DNA from: Mycobacterium sp. SMC-8
GTDB taxonomy: Bacteria > Actinomycetota > Actinomycetes > Mycobacteriales > Mycobacteriaceae
DNA length: 64,000 bases
Assembly (NCBI RefSeq): GCF_025263565.1
Contig: NZ_CP079865.1
Coordinates: 4,526,001 to 4,590,000 of the forward strand
Direction of reading: 5' to 3'
A model generated the notes under the pieces. That model was not told the origin of the DNA. It saw only the letters and a program-made list of their open reading frames with translations, and did not search any database. Numbering within the stretch: the first letter of the stretch is position 1; each line of letters starts with the position of its first letter. Shown piece after piece: positions 1 through 9,090 of the stretch. Position numbers and translations under genes: made by a program.

Positions 1-1
1 C

Positions 2-439
2 GGGCTGGGGTATGTCCGGCTGGGCCAACCCGCGCCCACGCTGTCTGGTGGCGAAGCCCAGCGCGTGAAGCTCGCCTCCGAACTGCAGAAACGTTCCACC
101 GGCCGGACTATCTACATCCTCGACGAGCCGACCACGGGGCTGCACTTCGAGGACATCCGCAAGCTCTTGAAGGTGATCAACGGCCTGGTGGACAAGGGCA
201 ACACAGTGATCGTCATCGAGCACAATCTCGACGTGATCAAGACCTCCGACTGGGTCGTCGACATGGGGCCCGAAGGTGGTTCGGGTGGCGGCACCGTGGT
301 CGCCACCGGCACGCCCGAGGATGTGGCCGCCAATCCGGACAGTTATACGGGGCATTTCCTGGCCGAGACGCTCGGGGTGGCTCGTCCCACGCTGAAGCCG
401 AAGCCGAAGTCGCGCAACCGGAGCAAGGTCAGCGCCTGA
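2..439 (+). CDS. uvrA: UvrABC excinuclease subunit A, C-terminal part (gene begins before the window)
   Basis: C-terminal ATPase half of UvrA, the damage-recognition ATPase of nucleotide excision repair. The frame is open from the first bases of the window. It carries the ABC signature [16 protein letters not shown], a Walker B segment ([15 protein letters not shown]) and the switch histidine region ([19 protein letters not shown]) followed by the conserved GPEGGSGGG turn, in the order expected of the second nucleotide-binding domain. The tail after about residue 130 is basic and variable ([11 protein letters not shown]), as often seen in mycobacterial UvrA. Stop TGA at 437-439. The start lies upstream, so length and promoter cannot be judged. 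Confidence 0.97.
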   Translation, partial: GLGYVRLGQPAPTLSGGEAQRVKLASELQKRSTGRTIYILDEPTTGLHFEDIRKLLKVINGLVDKGNTVIVIEHNLDVIKTSDWVVDMGPEGGSGGGTVVATGTPEDVAANPDSYTGHFLAETLGVARPTLKPKPKSRNRSKVSA

Positions 440-441
440 CC

Positions 442-957
442 GTGCCCAGCGCTGTGACCATCCGGCCCGCGGGGCCGGGCGACGTGGAAGCCATCGGCGC
501 GATCTACACCCACTACGTGGAAACGGGCGTGGCGACGTTCGAAATGGATCCACCGAAACCGGACGACCTGGCGCGCCGCATGGCGGCGGTGACCGGCGCC
601 GGCCTGCCCTACGTTGCCGCCGTCGCGGACGGTGAGGTGCTCGGTTTCGCCTACTGCGCACCATGGAAGACCCGCCGTGCCTACCGCTTCACGGTCGAGG
701 ACTCCGTCTACGTCGCGCCCGCCGCGGCGGGTCGAGGTGTCGGCGGAGCCATGCTGGACAGGCTCCTCGACGACTGCGCGGCAGCCGGGATCCGGCAGGT
801 GATCGCCGTCATCGTGGACGCTGATGCGCATGCGTCGCTGACCCTCCACCGCCGGCGCGGCTTCACCGAGGCCGGACGGTTGTCGGCGGTCGGGTTCAAA
901 CACGGCAGATGGCTGGACACCATCCTGCTTCAGCGGACGCTGTCTGAGCCCGCGTGA
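442..957 (+). CDS. GNAT-family N-acetyltransferase (phosphinothricin acetyltransferase-like)
   Basis: 171-residue GNAT acetyltransferase starting at GTG 442, two bases after the uvrA stop, so probably co-transcribed with it. The N-terminal strand-helix (IRPAGPGDVEAIGAIYTHYV) and the acetyl-CoA loop AAAGRGVGGAMLDRLLDD (Q/RxxGxG/A type) are clear. The segment SLTLHRRRGFTEAGRLSAVG followed by GRWLDTILLQRTL is the C-terminal pattern of the phosphinothricin/methionine sulfoximine acetyltransferase subgroup (PAT/Bar/MddA-like). Substrate cannot be assigned from sequence; acylation of a small amino-acid analogue is the family expectation. The 3' end overlaps the convergent winged-helix pseudogene by 28 bases. 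Confidence 0.9.
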   Translation: MPSAVTIRPAGPGDVEAIGAIYTHYVETGVATFEMDPPKPDDLARRMAAVTGAGLPYVAAVADGEVLGFAYCAPWKTRRAYRFTVEDSVYVAPAAAGRGVGGAMLDRLLDDCAAAGIRQVIAVIVDADAHASLTLHRRRGFTEAGRLSAVGFKHGRWLDTILLQRTLSEPA

Positions 958-1448
958 CCCTTGCTCGCGGGGGACGGGAACCGCGGATTCACCCGCACCC
1001 CGCTCAGCCATTCCGTCAGCGCATCGGCACGGTCTGAAAGTGCTTTGCGTACTTGGCTTCCCACGTCTTCGAGCAGCACCAGCTGTACCCGCCCGTCCGC
1101 GTCTTGGCGCCACGCACCGACAATGCGCCCGTCCACCCACACTGTGGGGCCGCCGTTGCCGTTGCGGTCGAACACGCTGTCACGGTGCGGCCCGAGATAC
1201 CAGGCGCGTTCCGCCCATCCCATCGTCGTGACGTCCAGTGCGGGCAACAGCGCACACCAGGGGGCCGCGGTGGCGACAGGTTCGTCGTCTCCTGGCAGGA
1301 CGTATCCAGGCACACCGTCCAGGTCGACCTCGACGGCGTCGAGGTCGGCCAGGGCCTGCCGGGCCCAGCCGAGGGTGGTGCCGAACCACCACTTGACGTC
1401 GGTGACGGTGGCAGGTCCGAAGGCGTACAACCATCGGCGGACGAGTGC

Positions 1449-1456
1449 GGCCCGCG
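1449..1456. repeat. Left target-site duplication of the insertion
   Basis: GGCCCGCG, identical to the copy at 2886-2893. An 8-base duplication fits IS256-family transposition (8-9 bases). Deleting one copy together with the insert restores the host gene frame exactly, which independently supports these limits. Confidence 0.88.
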
Positions 1457-1483
1457 GGTTGCGTCCAGCAGAGTGGTGTACGA
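1457..1483 (+). repeat. Outer terminal inverted repeat, left
   Basis: Pairs with 2858-2884 (21 of 27 matches), including an unbroken 11-base run GTGGTGTACGA at 1473-1483 and the block GTCCAG at 1463-1468. It abuts the target duplication directly. The GTCCA...GTGGTGTA arrangement resembles terminal repeats I associate with other actinobacterial IS256-family elements, not with IS1081. Confidence 0.8.
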
Positions 1484-1535
1484 GTCGGACCTGATCAGCG
1501 GTACCGGCGTGTCGTTGCCGAATGATTGAGGGTCA

Positions 1536-1552
1536 TCGCGTGATTCTTCGAG
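1536..1552 (+). repeat. Inner inverted repeat, left (IS1081-type end)
   Basis: TCGCGTGATTCTTCGAG, the inverse of 2835-2851 with 15 of 17 matches. It lies 39 bases before the transposase start and is the likely end of the IS1081-like core. Confidence 0.75.
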
Positions 1553-1590
1553 AGACCCGTCAAAGTCACTCGAGCAAAGGAATCGACGCG

Positions 1591-2826
1591 ATGACCACTG
1601 CCCACAATATCGACCTGCCCGCGGTGCTTGCCGAACGACTCACCACAGCGCACCCTGACGTGCTGCGTGAGCTGCTGGCCACGTTTATCCACACCCTGAT
1701 GGGTGCAGAGGCCGACGCCCTGTGCGGCGCCGGCTACGGCGAGCGCAGCACCGAGCGCACCAATTCCCGCAACGGCTATCGGCACCGCCAGTTCGACACC
1801 CGCGCGGGAACATTGAATCTCGCAATCCCGAAGCTGCGGCAGGGCTCGTACTTCCCGGACTGGCTGCTGGAACGCCGCAAACGCGCCGAGCGGGCGCTGA
1901 CCACGGTGGTGGCGACCTGCTACCTGCTCGGGGTTTCGACGCGGCGGATGGACAAGCTCGTCGAAACTCTCGGCATCACGTCGTTGTCGAAGTCGCAGGT
2001 GTCGGTGATGGCCAAGGAACTCGACGTCGCCGTGGAGGCGTTTCGCACCCGACCGCTGGACGCCGGCCCGTACACGTTCGTCGCCGCCGACGCCCTGGTC
2101 CTCAAGGTCCGCGAGCAGGGCCGGGTGGTCAACGTGCACGCCCTGATCGCCGTCGGGGTCAACGCCGAGGGCTACCGTGAAATCCTCGGCATCGACGTCA
2201 CCACCGCCGAGGACGGCGCGGGCTGGCTGACGTTCTGGCGGTCGCTGACCGCCCGCGGGCTGTCTGGGGTGAAGCTGGTTACCAGTGACGCCCACGCCGG
2301 GCTGGTGGCCGCGATCGGAGCCACTCTGCCCGGTGCGGCCTGGCAGCGCTGCCGCACGCACTACACGACGAATCTGATGAGCGTCACACCGAAGGCGTCC
2401 TGGCCCTGGGTACGCACGCTGCTGCATTCGGTGTTCGATCAACCTGACGCGGAATCCGTTGCTGCACAATATGACCGGACCATCGACGCGCTCGCCGACA
2501 AACTGCCCAAGGTCGCTGATCACTTGGAGGCAGCCCGGCCAGACCTACTCGCGTTCACCGCGTTCCCCAAGCAGATCTGGCGCCAGATCTGGAGCAACAA
2601 TCCCCAGGAACGGCTCAACAAAGAGATCCGCCGCCGCACCGACGTCGTGGGTATCTTCCCCGACCGCAACGCCCTGATCCGCCTCGTCGGCGCCGTGCTG
2701 GCCGAACAACACGACGAATGGGCTGAATCCCGGCGCTACCTCGGCCTCGACGTCCTGAGCAAATCACGCGCCGTCAACGACACCCCGACCGGACAGGAGG
2801 CCACCCCCGCGGCACTGACCGCCTGA
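1591..2826 (+). CDS. IS256 (Mutator) family transposase, IS1081-like
   Basis: 411-residue DDE transposase from ATG 1591; an in-frame extension upstream to 1522 covers the inner inverted repeat and is not likely coding. The N-terminal region has the family block GAEADALCGAGYGERS and NGYRHRQFDTRAGTLNLAIPKLRQG. The catalytic core follows: first Asp near residue 167 (FVAADALVLKV), second Asp near 233 (LVTSDAHAGLVAAI), the C-x2-H-type segment WQRCRTHY, and the Glu-containing end NNPQERLNKEIRRRTDVVGIFP. The reading frame is intact over the full family length, so the element may be active. It is closely similar over its length to the IS1081 transposase of the M. tuberculosis complex as I remember it. 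Confidence 0.96.
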   Translation: MTTAHNIDLPAVLAERLTTAHPDVLRELLATFIHTLMGAEADALCGAGYGERSTERTNSRNGYRHRQFDTRAGTLNLAIPKLRQGSYFPDWLLERRKRAERALTTVVATCYLLGVSTRRMDKLVETLGITSLSKSQVSVMAKELDVAVEAFRTRPLDAGPYTFVAADALVLKVREQGRVVNVHALIAVGVNAEGYREILGIDVTTAEDGAGWLTFWRSLTARGLSGVKLVTSDAHAGLVAAIGATLPGAAWQRCRTHYTTNLMSVTPKASWPWVRTLLHSVFDQPDAESVAAQYDRTIDALADKLPKVADHLEAARPDLLAFTAFPKQIWRQIWSNNPQERLNKEIRRRTDVVGIFPDRNALIRLVGAVLAEQHDEWAESRRYLGLDVLSKSRAVNDTPTGQEATPAALTA

Positions 2827-2834
2827 ACCATTAA

Positions 2835-2851
2835 CTCGAGGAATCACACGA
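2835..2851 (+). repeat. Inner inverted repeat, right (IS1081-type end)
   Basis: CTCGAGGAATCACACGA, inverse partner of 1536-1552, starting 8 bases after the transposase stop codon. No direct repeat flanks the inner pair (GAGGGTCA on the left against CAGGCGTC on the right). Confidence 0.75.
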
Positions 2852-2857
2852 CAGGCG

Positions 2858-2884
2858 TCGTACACCACGCCCCTGGACTTGACC
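2858..2884 (+). repeat. Outer terminal inverted repeat, right
   Basis: Inverse partner of 1457-1483 (21 of 27). It begins with TCGTACACCAC on the plus strand. One base (2885) separates it from the right copy of the 8-base duplication. Confidence 0.8.
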
Positions 2885-2885
2885 G

Positions 2886-2893
2886 GGCCCGCG
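2886..2893. repeat. Right target-site duplication of the insertion
   Basis: GGCCCGCG, identical to 1449-1456. The host gene N-terminal part reads through this copy before entering the element. Confidence 0.88.
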
Positions 2894-3605
2894 CCCGCTC
2901 GGGCAGCATCGGTTCGGTCGGGGCCAGCCACTGCCGGGCCTGAACCCACCGGGGCCGCGAGGTGGTCCAGCCGCCGTCGTTGGGGCCGCGCACGATGTCG
3001 CCCCGCGCGGAGAGCACGGTCAGCACCCGCGGTGCCAGGTGGCCTTCCCCGCCGTACGCCTTGCCCGGGGCGGGGTTGTGAGTTCCGGTCAGCTCGGGAA
3101 GTGCTTCCCGTAGCTGCCGCGCCGTGCACGGTCCGGCCTCGTGCAGATACCGAATCACCGCCGCACAGGCGGTCTCGAGCCATTGCCGGCCGTCGTCTGC
3201 CACGCCCGCCTTCTCGACGTCGAGAGCCAGTCGGCGGGCTTCGTTGCCGGCGACGCGCACGCCGGCTGCCGATTGCACGGCCGGCAGGTCGTCCGGACGG
3301 ATCACCCACAGCGTCCGGCGCATCGCGAGGTGCTTGATCAGCGAGCGCTGTTCGTAGAGTGCGGCGTTCAGATGGGCGACGCGGTATCCGGGCACCCTGC
3401 TCCACAGCGACAGGTGAGGAGTGGCCGGGTCGGTGGCGTGCAGCCCGACCAGCCGGCCGGTAACCGCCTCGGCCGTCGCCGGCGCGTCCGGTTGGGGGAC
3501 CAGCAGATGACGGACGGCGAGCCGGGCGCGCCGCTCGTCGAGTGTGATAGACCGCATCGAGGTCGAACGGTACCGCCAGGGGCCGACACCTTGATGAGAG
3601 CGCGG

Positions 3606-3848
3606 CTACTTCTCGTCCGGCTCCGGCGCCATCGATTCCCGGATCTGGGCGAGCCGCTCGGCGGCCGCGCGCTGGCGCGCGTCGTACTGATCCTCGACGG
3701 CGCGTCCCTCCGGCGTCTCCGAGGCGAGTTCGGCAGAGCCGATCGAGGTCGCATACCGCGTCTCGATCTTTTCGCGAACGGAATCGAAGGTCGGCACCCC
3801 GTCCGAGGTGTAACCCGTTTCGGGTTCGCCGCTGGGAATGTCCGGCAT
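3606..3848 (-). CDS. Conserved mycobacterial small acidic protein (Rv1638A-like)
   Basis: 80-residue soluble protein from ATG 3848 (a GTG at 3857 would add three residues). It is charged, with no membrane segment. A short N-terminal stretch rich in Pro/Gly (PDIPSGEPETGYTSDGVPTF) is followed by one long predicted helix (ESVREKIE-like, then VEDQYDARQRAAAERLAQIRES). Position and size match Rv1638A, which lies between uvrA and the Rv1639c esterase in M. tuberculosis. Function unknown. It starts 11 bases after the stop of the upstream esterase gene on the same strand, so the two are probably one transcript. Confidence 0.82.
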   Translation of the reverse strand: MPDIPSGEPETGYTSDGVPTFDSVREKIETRYATSIGSAELASETPEGRAVEDQYDARQRAAAERLAQIRESMAPEPDEK

Positions 3849-3858
3849 GGTCCCCACG

Positions 3859-5169
3859 CTACCCGCGGACTGTCCCGGGCAGGTCCACTTGCGGCGCCGA
3901 CGGGGTTCCGATCCTGCCCGCGAGCCAGGGCAGCGCGGCGGTGAACGCCGTCGAGGCGAACGGCCAGTCGTGATTTCCCGGCTGACTCACCACCGCACAG
4001 CCGATCCCCGCCGAGTGACCGAGCGCGCACAGCGAATTTGCGGCCACCGCCTGGGCATTGGGTTTCGGATCCCCGGCCACGCCGACGGCGTCGTTGACGT
4101 CGAACCAGCCGGCCACGCCGCGGTAGGGGCCGTGCCGGGTGATCACCGCCGCCGGATCGAACTCCGCGTACGCGGCGGCGTCGCCCCCGAAGAGACGGTC
4201 GATCGTCTCGGCCTGGGTGCCGGCGTTGGGTGCGGCGTCACCGGCGATGTCGACGAACGTGCCGAACACGTCGGGGTGCATGACGGCCAGATCGACTGCG
4301 CAGGTGCCGCCCATCGACCATCCGACGACACCCCAGTTCGCGCCGACACCGAACCTGGACTTGACGTACGGCACGACATCGCCGACGAGGTGGTCGGCGG
4401 CGTTGCCGCGGGTGCCGTTGACGCATTCGGTGTCGTTGTTGAACGTCCCGCCCGGATCGACGAACACGACCACCGGTGCGTCACCGCCGTGCGCGGCGGC
4501 GAAGTCGTCGAGCGTCTTGACCGCGCCGCCGGCGCGCATCCAGTCGGCCGGGGTGTTGAACTCGCCGCCGATCATCATCACTGGCGGCAGCGCCGGGGCA
4601 GGATCAGTGGCAAACCATGCGGGAGGCAGGTAGACGAACTCCTGCCGATGCTTGAAAGCCGATGCGCTGCCTGGGATGTCGACGGCGACGACACTGCCTT
4701 TGATCGGGACATGGTGCCGGCTCGCCATCGCCGCGACCGTGACCTGGTCGGTCTGGTCGGGCAACGGTTCCGCGGTGAGCTGGTTCCATGCGGTCTGCAC
4801 GGTGGGGAAGTAGCCCACCCACAGGTTCAACACCAACGCCGTGGAGAGCACGCACAGCGGCAGGGCCAGCGCGGCCGCGCCCCGGCGCCACCACCCCGCC
4901 CCGCGCCAGCCCGCCACCAACACACCGAAAGTGAAGCCGGACAACGCGATCCATACCCAGAAGGTGCGCGGTGCCGGATTGGTGTCGTCGGCGACCCCGG
5001 CCGACCTGATATAGCAGTACACCGCGAACGCGAGCACCGCCCCGATCAGCGCCGACCACGGCACCCACACCATGCGCCACCGTCGGCTCCGCCACCCGAC
5101 CGCGGTGATCACGGCGACGAGCGTCAGGGTCTGCACCGCCACCGGCAACCAACCGTGCATCAACGTCAC
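3859..5169 (-). CDS. Membrane-anchored alpha/beta-hydrolase (esterase D-like; Rv1639c homologue)
   Basis: 436 residues. The N-terminal third holds about four hydrophobic segments (VAVQTLTLVAVITAVGW, ALIGAVLAFAVYCY, FWVWIALSGFTFGVLVAGW, AALALPLCVLSTALVLNLWVG). A catalytic domain of the esterase D / mycolyltransferase-like fold follows, probably outside the membrane. Visible active-site elements are the nucleophile elbow GWSMGG (near residue 285), an acidic segment DVNDAVG and the histidine GNHDWPF near the C-terminus. The start is uncertain: GTG 5169 is used, ATG 5160 is equally possible. It sits just downstream of lysX on the same strand as in M. tuberculosis. Substrate unknown; a cell-envelope ester is a reasonable guess only. 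Confidence 0.85.
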   Translation of the reverse strand: MTLMHGWLPVAVQTLTLVAVITAVGWRSRRWRMVWVPWSALIGAVLAFAVYCYIRSAGVADDTNPAPRTFWVWIALSGFTFGVLVAGWRGAGWWRRGAAALALPLCVLSTALVLNLWVGYFPTVQTAWNQLTAEPLPDQTDQVTVAAMASRHHVPIKGSVVAVDIPGSASAFKHRQEFVYLPPAWFATDPAPALPPVMMIGGEFNTPADWMRAGGAVKTLDDFAAAHGGDAPVVVFVDPGGTFNNDTECVNGTRGNAADHLVGDVVPYVKSRFGVGANWGVVGWSMGGTCAVDLAVMHPDVFGTFVDIAGDAAPNAGTQAETIDRLFGGDAAAYAEFDPAAVITRHGPYRGVAGWFDVNDAVGVAGDPKPNAQAVAANSLCALGHSAGIGCAVVSQPGNHDWPFASTAFTAALPWLAGRIGTPSAPQVDLPGTVRG

Positions 5170-5244
5170 GACATCCAGATTGACCGGCGTGGCTGTAGTT
5201 GAGCTGTGATCCTCCTGCCAACGCGGTTCGGTGCGACGGCCGGG

Positions 5245-8200
5245 CTACCGCGGCTTGGCCAGCGGGAACGGCAGCGTCTCGCGGATGCTGCGCCCGGTGA
5301 TGAGCATGACGACGCGGTCCACACCCATGCCGAGGCCCCCTGTCGGCGGCATCGCGTACTCCATCGCCTGAAGGAAATCCTCGTCGAGTTCCATCGCCTC
5401 CGGGTCCCCGCCCGCGGCGAGCAGCGACTGCTCCTGCAACCGCCGGCGTTGCTCCACCGGATCGGTCAGCTCGCTGTAGGCGGTGCCCAGCTCGACGCCG
5501 TAGGCCACCAGATCCCACCGCTCGGCCACCCCCGGGATGCTTCGGTGTGGACGGGTCAGCGGCGAGACCGACGTCGGGAAATCCTTGTAGAACGTCGGTT
5601 CCCGGGTCTGATCCTCGACCAGGTGCTCATACATCTCCAGGACCACCGCACCGGCGTCCCAGTGCGTCAGGTACGGGATCCCCGCCCGGTCACACAGCCG
5701 CCGCAGCGTCGCCAGGTCGGTATCGGGGCCGATCTGTTCACCGAGCGCCTCCGACACCGCGCCGTGCACCGTCTTGACCGCCCACTGCCCGGAGATATCC
5801 ACGGGTTCGAGCACACCGTCCTCGCGGGGCCGCATGAACACGTGCGCGCCGTTGGCCGCCTGCGCGGCGTTCTGGATCAGCTCCCGGCAACCGTCGATCC
5901 ACACCTGGTAGTCGGCGTGCGCCTGATAGGCCTCCAGCAACGTGAACTCGGGATTGTGGCTGAAGTCGACACCCTCGTTGCGGAACGCCCGGCCGAGCTC
6001 GAACACCCGCTCGACACCGCCGACGCACAACCGCTTCAGGTAAAGCTCCGGTGCGATCCGCAGATATAGGTCGAGGTCGTAGGCGTTGATATGGGTCAGG
6101 AACGGCCGTGCATTCGCGCCGCCGTGTATCTGCTGCAGGATCGGCGTCTCGACCTCCAGAAAGCCCTTGTCCACCAAGGTTTCCCGGATCGCGTGCAACA
6201 CCCCGCTGCGCGCCCGGATCAGATCCCGGGCTTCGGTGTTGACGGCGAGGTCGACGTAACGGGCCCGCACCCGGGCCTCTTGATCGGTGAGCCCCTTCCA
6301 CTTGTCGGGCAGTGGACGCAGGCACTTGCCGGTCAGCCGCCAGGCCGTCGCCAGCAGCGACCAGGTGCCTGACCGGCTGTGGCCCATCGTCCCGGTGACC
6401 TCGATCAGGTCGCCGAGGTCGATGGTGCGGGTGAAGTCGGCGGTGGTGCCGTCTGTGAGCTGTGAATTGTCCAGTACCAGCTGGATTTCGCCGGACCAGT
6501 CACGCAGCTGGGCGAACAACACACCGCCATAGTCACGCAGCCGCAGCACCCGGCCCGCCACGGTGACTTCGGCGCTGCTCGCGGCCGCCAAGGCGTCGGT
6601 GACGGTGTGGCTCGGCGGGTTGCCCACGGGATAGGCGTCCACGCCCTGGGCCTGCAGGGCCTTGAGTTTGGCCATCCGGACCCGCACCTGCTCGGGCAAC
6701 CTGGGCTGCTCCTCGTCGGCCGGAGCGGCCTGCAGGCCGATCCCGTCGGGTGCCGTGCCGTCGCTGTGCAACAGGCCGGTGGCCATCAGCGGGTCCGGCG
6801 CGGCGATGTGGTGGCCGGTGTGCGGTTGGTCGTGGCGCCGCGAAAAGGGAAGCACCAGAAAGCCTTCGGCGATCACCGACGCCACCCCGACGCGGGGCAC
6901 CAGCCGGGCGTCCTCGTAGCATGCGTATCGCGGCACCCACTCGGGCTGGTACTTCATATTGGACCGGTACAGCGTCTCCAGCTGCCACCAGCGCGAGAAG
7001 AACACCAGCAGCCAGCGCCACAGTCGCGCCACCGGACCGGCGCCCAACTGTGCGCCCTGCTCGAACGCGGAGCGGAACATCGCGAAATTCAACGAGATCC
7101 GGGTGACGCCGATGTCCTCGGACTGCATGCACAGTTCGCTGACCATCAGCTCGATGGTGCCGTTGGGGGAGTGCGGGGAACGGCGCATCAGGTCCAGCGA
7201 CACCCCGTTGCCGCCCCACGGGACCAGGGACAGCATCGCGACGACCTGACCGCCCTGGACCGCCTCGACGAGCAGGCAGTCCCCGTCAGCCGGATCACCG
7301 AGCCGTCCCAGCGCCATGGAGAAGCCCCGTTCGTCCTCGGTGTCCCGCCAGGCGTCGGCGCGTTCGATCGCCGCGTTCATCTCGTCAGCGGACAACTCCC
7401 GGTGCCTGCGGATCCGGACGGTGGCCCCGGAACGCCGTGCGCGGGTGACGGCCTGGCGGACCGCCCGCATGTCGGGGCCCGACAGCCGGAAGTTCTCCGG
7501 ATGCAGGATCGCCTCGTCCCCGAGTTGGAGTGCGCTGAGCCCGGCATCCCGGAACGCCTGCGCCGCCGCCGAGCTCGCCCCCATCACGCCGGGGGCCCAG
7601 CCGTAGGTCTGGCAGAGCTTCAGCCACGCCGCGATGGCCTGCGGCCAGGCCTTCGGATCACCCACCGGGTCCCCACTGGCCAGGCACACACCGACCTCGA
7701 CCCGGTAGGTGATCGCGGCGCGTCCACTCGGGGCGAAGACGACCGCCTTGTCGCGCCTGGTGGCGAAATAACCCAGCGAGTCGTTCTTGCCGTACAGCTC
7801 CAGCAGGCCGCGGATCGCCGACTCGTCCTCGCCGGTGAGCGCGTTCTCGGCGCGCTGCGACTGGAACAGCACGATGGCCGTCACCATCAGGGCCACCGCT
7901 CCGAAGAGACCGAGCAGCGCGTTGACGAACACGTGCGGATGCCCGCTGAACGAATCGGCGTCGGCGCCGGCGAACGCGGTGACGCGGTTCAGCGCGTACC
8001 AGAACCGGTCCGGGCGGGCCAGAGATCCCGGGAACAGCTCAAGCAACCCCCAGCCGACGAGCGTGCCGACGGCCATGCCGGCAACCAGCGTGGCGGCCGC
8101 CTTGAGCAGTGCGCCGCGACGGACCCTCGCCCAGAACTCCTTGCGGGCCAGCAGCAGGAACGCGGTCGCGGCCAGATGGAAGCCCAGGCCGATGATCTCG

Positions 8201-8547
8201 CCGACTTCCTGGAACCAGCGCTCACCTCCGTCGGCGAGACCGGCAATGTTCCAGCCGGCCGCCGCGACCATGTAGCCGACGAGGATCCACCACGCGATGC
8301 GTTTGCGCGCGGCCAGCGCGGCGGCCAACAGAGCCAGCACGAACGCCCAGGCGAAACTGGTGTCGGGAAAGTTGAAGATGTAGTCGTTGACCCACTCGCG
8401 CGGCACCCGGATCAGCGACCGGACCAACGGTGAGATGCTGGCCACCAGCGACAACGTCGCGATCACACCCACGATCCAGCCGGCCGCTGCGGGCACCCAG
8501 CGGTGACTGGACGTCGGATGTGCCCGGACGAGGCTGGTTGGGGTCAT
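5245..8547 (-). CDS. lysX: Bifunctional lysylphosphatidylglycerol synthase / lysyl-tRNA synthetase LysX
   Basis: 1100 residues from ATG 8547; an in-frame extension to 8670 has no coding look and crosses the promoter. Residues 1-270 hold about six to seven membrane segments. Residues 290-590 are the DUF2156 aminoacyl-phosphatidylglycerol synthase domain (for example [20 protein letters not shown]). From about 640 there is an OB-fold anticodon-binding domain ([21 protein letters not shown]) and a class II LysRS catalytic domain with motif 2 ([14 protein letters not shown]) and motif 3 ([12 protein letters not shown]). LysX charges tRNA-Lys and transfers lysine to phosphatidylglycerol, lowering membrane charge and giving resistance to cationic peptides in M. 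tuberculosis. All catalytic blocks look intact. Confidence 0.97.
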   Translation of the reverse strand: MTPTSLVRAHPTSSHRWVPAAAGWIVGVIATLSLVASISPLVRSLIRVPREWVNDYIFNFPDTSFAWAFVLALLAAALAARKRIAWWILVGYMVAAAGWNIAGLADGGERWFQEVGEIIGLGFHLAATAFLLLARKEFWARVRRGALLKAAATLVAGMAVGTLVGWGLLELFPGSLARPDRFWYALNRVTAFAGADADSFSGHPHVFVNALLGLFGAVALMVTAIVLFQSQRAENALTGEDESAIRGLLELYGKNDSLGYFATRRDKAVVFAPSGRAAITYRVEVGVCLASGDPVGDPKAWPQAIAAWLKLCQTYGWAPGVMGASSAAAQAFRDAGLSALQLGDEAILHPENFRLSGPDMRAVRQAVTRARRSGATVRIRRHRELSADEMNAAIERADAWRDTEDERGFSMALGRLGDPADGDCLLVEAVQGGQVVAMLSLVPWGGNGVSLDLMRRSPHSPNGTIELMVSELCMQSEDIGVTRISLNFAMFRSAFEQGAQLGAGPVARLWRWLLVFFSRWWQLETLYRSNMKYQPEWVPRYACYEDARLVPRVGVASVIAEGFLVLPFSRRHDQPHTGHHIAAPDPLMATGLLHSDGTAPDGIGLQAAPADEEQPRLPEQVRVRMAKLKALQAQGVDAYPVGNPPSHTVTDALAAASSAEVTVAGRVLRLRDYGGVLFAQLRDWSGEIQLVLDNSQLTDGTTADFTRTIDLGDLIEVTGTMGHSRSGTWSLLATAWRLTGKCLRPLPDKWKGLTDQEARVRARYVDLAVNTEARDLIRARSGVLHAIRETLVDKGFLEVETPILQQIHGGANARPFLTHINAYDLDLYLRIAPELYLKRLCVGGVERVFELGRAFRNEGVDFSHNPEFTLLEAYQAHADYQVWIDGCRELIQNAAQAANGAHVFMRPREDGVLEPVDISGQWAVKTVHGAVSEALGEQIGPDTDLATLRRLCDRAGIPYLTHWDAGAVVLEMYEHLVEDQTREPTFYKDFPTSVSPLTRPHRSIPGVAERWDLVAYGVELGTAYSELTDPVEQRRRLQEQSLLAAGGDPEAMELDEDFLQAMEYAMPPTGGLGMGVDRVVMLITGRSIRETLPFPLAKPR

Positions 8548-8555
8548 AGGGCGCG

Positions 8556-8561
8556 AGGATA
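8556..8561 (-). promoter_or_regulatory. Predicted -10 element of lysX, near-leaderless transcript
   Basis: Minus strand TATCCT (TANNNT type) ends 8 bases before the lysX ATG at 8547. This places the expected transcription start at or within two bases of the start codon. No Shine-Dalgarno sequence is needed or seen. Confidence 0.6.
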
Positions 8562-8599
8562 TTCGCTCGACCTGTGACTTGCGGGGATGTCCGGCGGTG

Positions 8600-8980
8600 C
8601 TACCAGACCGGGCCGGTGTATTTCTCGCCCGGACCGCGTCCCGGCTCGTCGGGTGCGGCGCTGGCCTCACGGAACGCCAGCTGCAGCGTCTTCAACCCGT
8701 CGCGGACCGGGCCGGCGTGCGGGCCGAGGTACTCCGCCGAAGCGGTGACCAGCCCGGCAAGCGCGGTGATGAGGCGGCGAGCCTCGTCGAGGTCGAGGTA
8801 CGGGCTCTGTTCGGGGTCGGCGTCCGACAGCCCGAGCTTCTCGGCGGCGGCACTCATCAGCATCACGGCCGCGCGGGTGATCACCTCGACCGCGGGTATG
8901 GTCGCCAGTTCGCGCACCTCGGCCGATCCGGCGAGGTCTTCGACGCCGTCGGATTCGGGGATGTCAGAGCTATCGGTCAT
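8600..8980 (-). CDS. DUF1844 domain protein
   Basis: 126 residues from ATG 8980, with AGCAGG just upstream as a possible ribosome site. An acidic N-terminus ([14 protein letters not shown]) precedes the DUF1844 helical domain ([22 protein letters not shown], then [24 protein letters not shown]). The protein ends with a polar tail. Found in actinobacteria and deltaproteobacteria next to infC; function unknown. It is divergent from infC and both promoters share the interval around 8980-9000. Confidence 0.85.
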   Translation of the reverse strand: MTDSSDIPESDGVEDLAGSAEVRELATIPAVEVITRAAVMLMSAAAEKLGLSDADPEQSPYLDLDEARRLITALAGLVTASAEYLGPHAGPVRDGLKTLQLAFREASAAPDEPGRGPGEKYTGPVW

Positions 8981-8986
8981 GCCTGC

Positions 8987-8992
8987 TAGACT
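8987..8992 (+). promoter_or_regulatory. Predicted -10 element of the infC operon
   Basis: TAGACT, a good TANNNT hexamer, predicting a start near 8999 and a leader of about 220 bases before infC. No convincing -35 is visible, which is common in mycobacteria. The -35 region would overlap the start of the divergent DUF1844 gene. Confidence 0.5.
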
Positions 8993-9090
8993 GGCATGCG
9001 CGACCGTCCCGGCTGACGCCAGGGACAGCAAGTGGAGTCCCAACTCCCACCGCCGGCCACGGGCTATCCGAAGGCTACGCGGTCCGGTCA

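Larger units (their letters stand above)
1457..2885 (+). mobile_element. IS256-family insertion, IS1081-like core inside a longer inverted-repeat unit (1429 bp)
   Basis: Full insertion between the two GGCCCGCG copies. It contains one transposase gene (1591-2826). Two nested pairs of inverted repeats are visible. The outer pair is 27 bases long, 21 matching, at 1457-1483 and 2858-2884. The inner pair is 17 bases long, 15 matching, at 1536-1552 and 2835-2851. The inner pair bounds 1316 bp, close to the size I recall for IS1081 (about 1324 bp), and the transposase is of IS1081 type. The outer arms (79 and 34 bp) therefore look additional: either this lineage has longer ends, or the IS sits inside a short IS256-type non-autonomous element. 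Confidence 0.88.
930..3557 (-). pseudogene. Winged-helix DNA-binding (HTH_42, AlkZ/YcaQ-like) protein gene, interrupted by an IS element
   Basis: The N-terminal part reads from ATG 3557 to about 2886 and the C-terminal part from about 1448 to the stop at 930. Removing the insertion plus one copy of the 8-base duplication gives one continuous frame of 397 codons (224 + 173) that joins as PERARAALVRRWLYAFGPAT. The N-terminal part has LVGLHATDPATPHLSLWSRVPG and the repeated winged-helix segments (TARQLREALPELTG, PRVLTVLSARGDIVRGPNDG). The C-terminal part has VTDVKWWFG and the beta domain GPTVWVDGRIVGAWRQ. This is the PF06224-type family, some members of which are AlkZ/YcaQ DNA glycosylases; whether this one had glycosylase activity is not shown. 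As it stands, only a C-terminally truncated protein with about 15 foreign residues could be made. Confidence 0.92.

Noticed and set aside
1457..1535. Minus-strand reading SDSYTTLLDATRGP next to the winged-helix C-terminal part looked like its continuation with a frameshift
   Set aside because: The segment lies inside the element between the outer and inner repeats. The true junction is at the 8-base duplication and needs no frameshift.
3838..5202. 454-codon plus-strand frame
   Set aside because: Opposite the membrane-anchored esterase, whose motifs and membrane segments are clear on the minus strand.
6607..8433. 608-codon open frame antisense to lysX
   Set aside because: It lies entirely opposite the well-conserved lysX gene and is a typical high-GC shadow: Arg/Gln/His-rich, no family resemblance.
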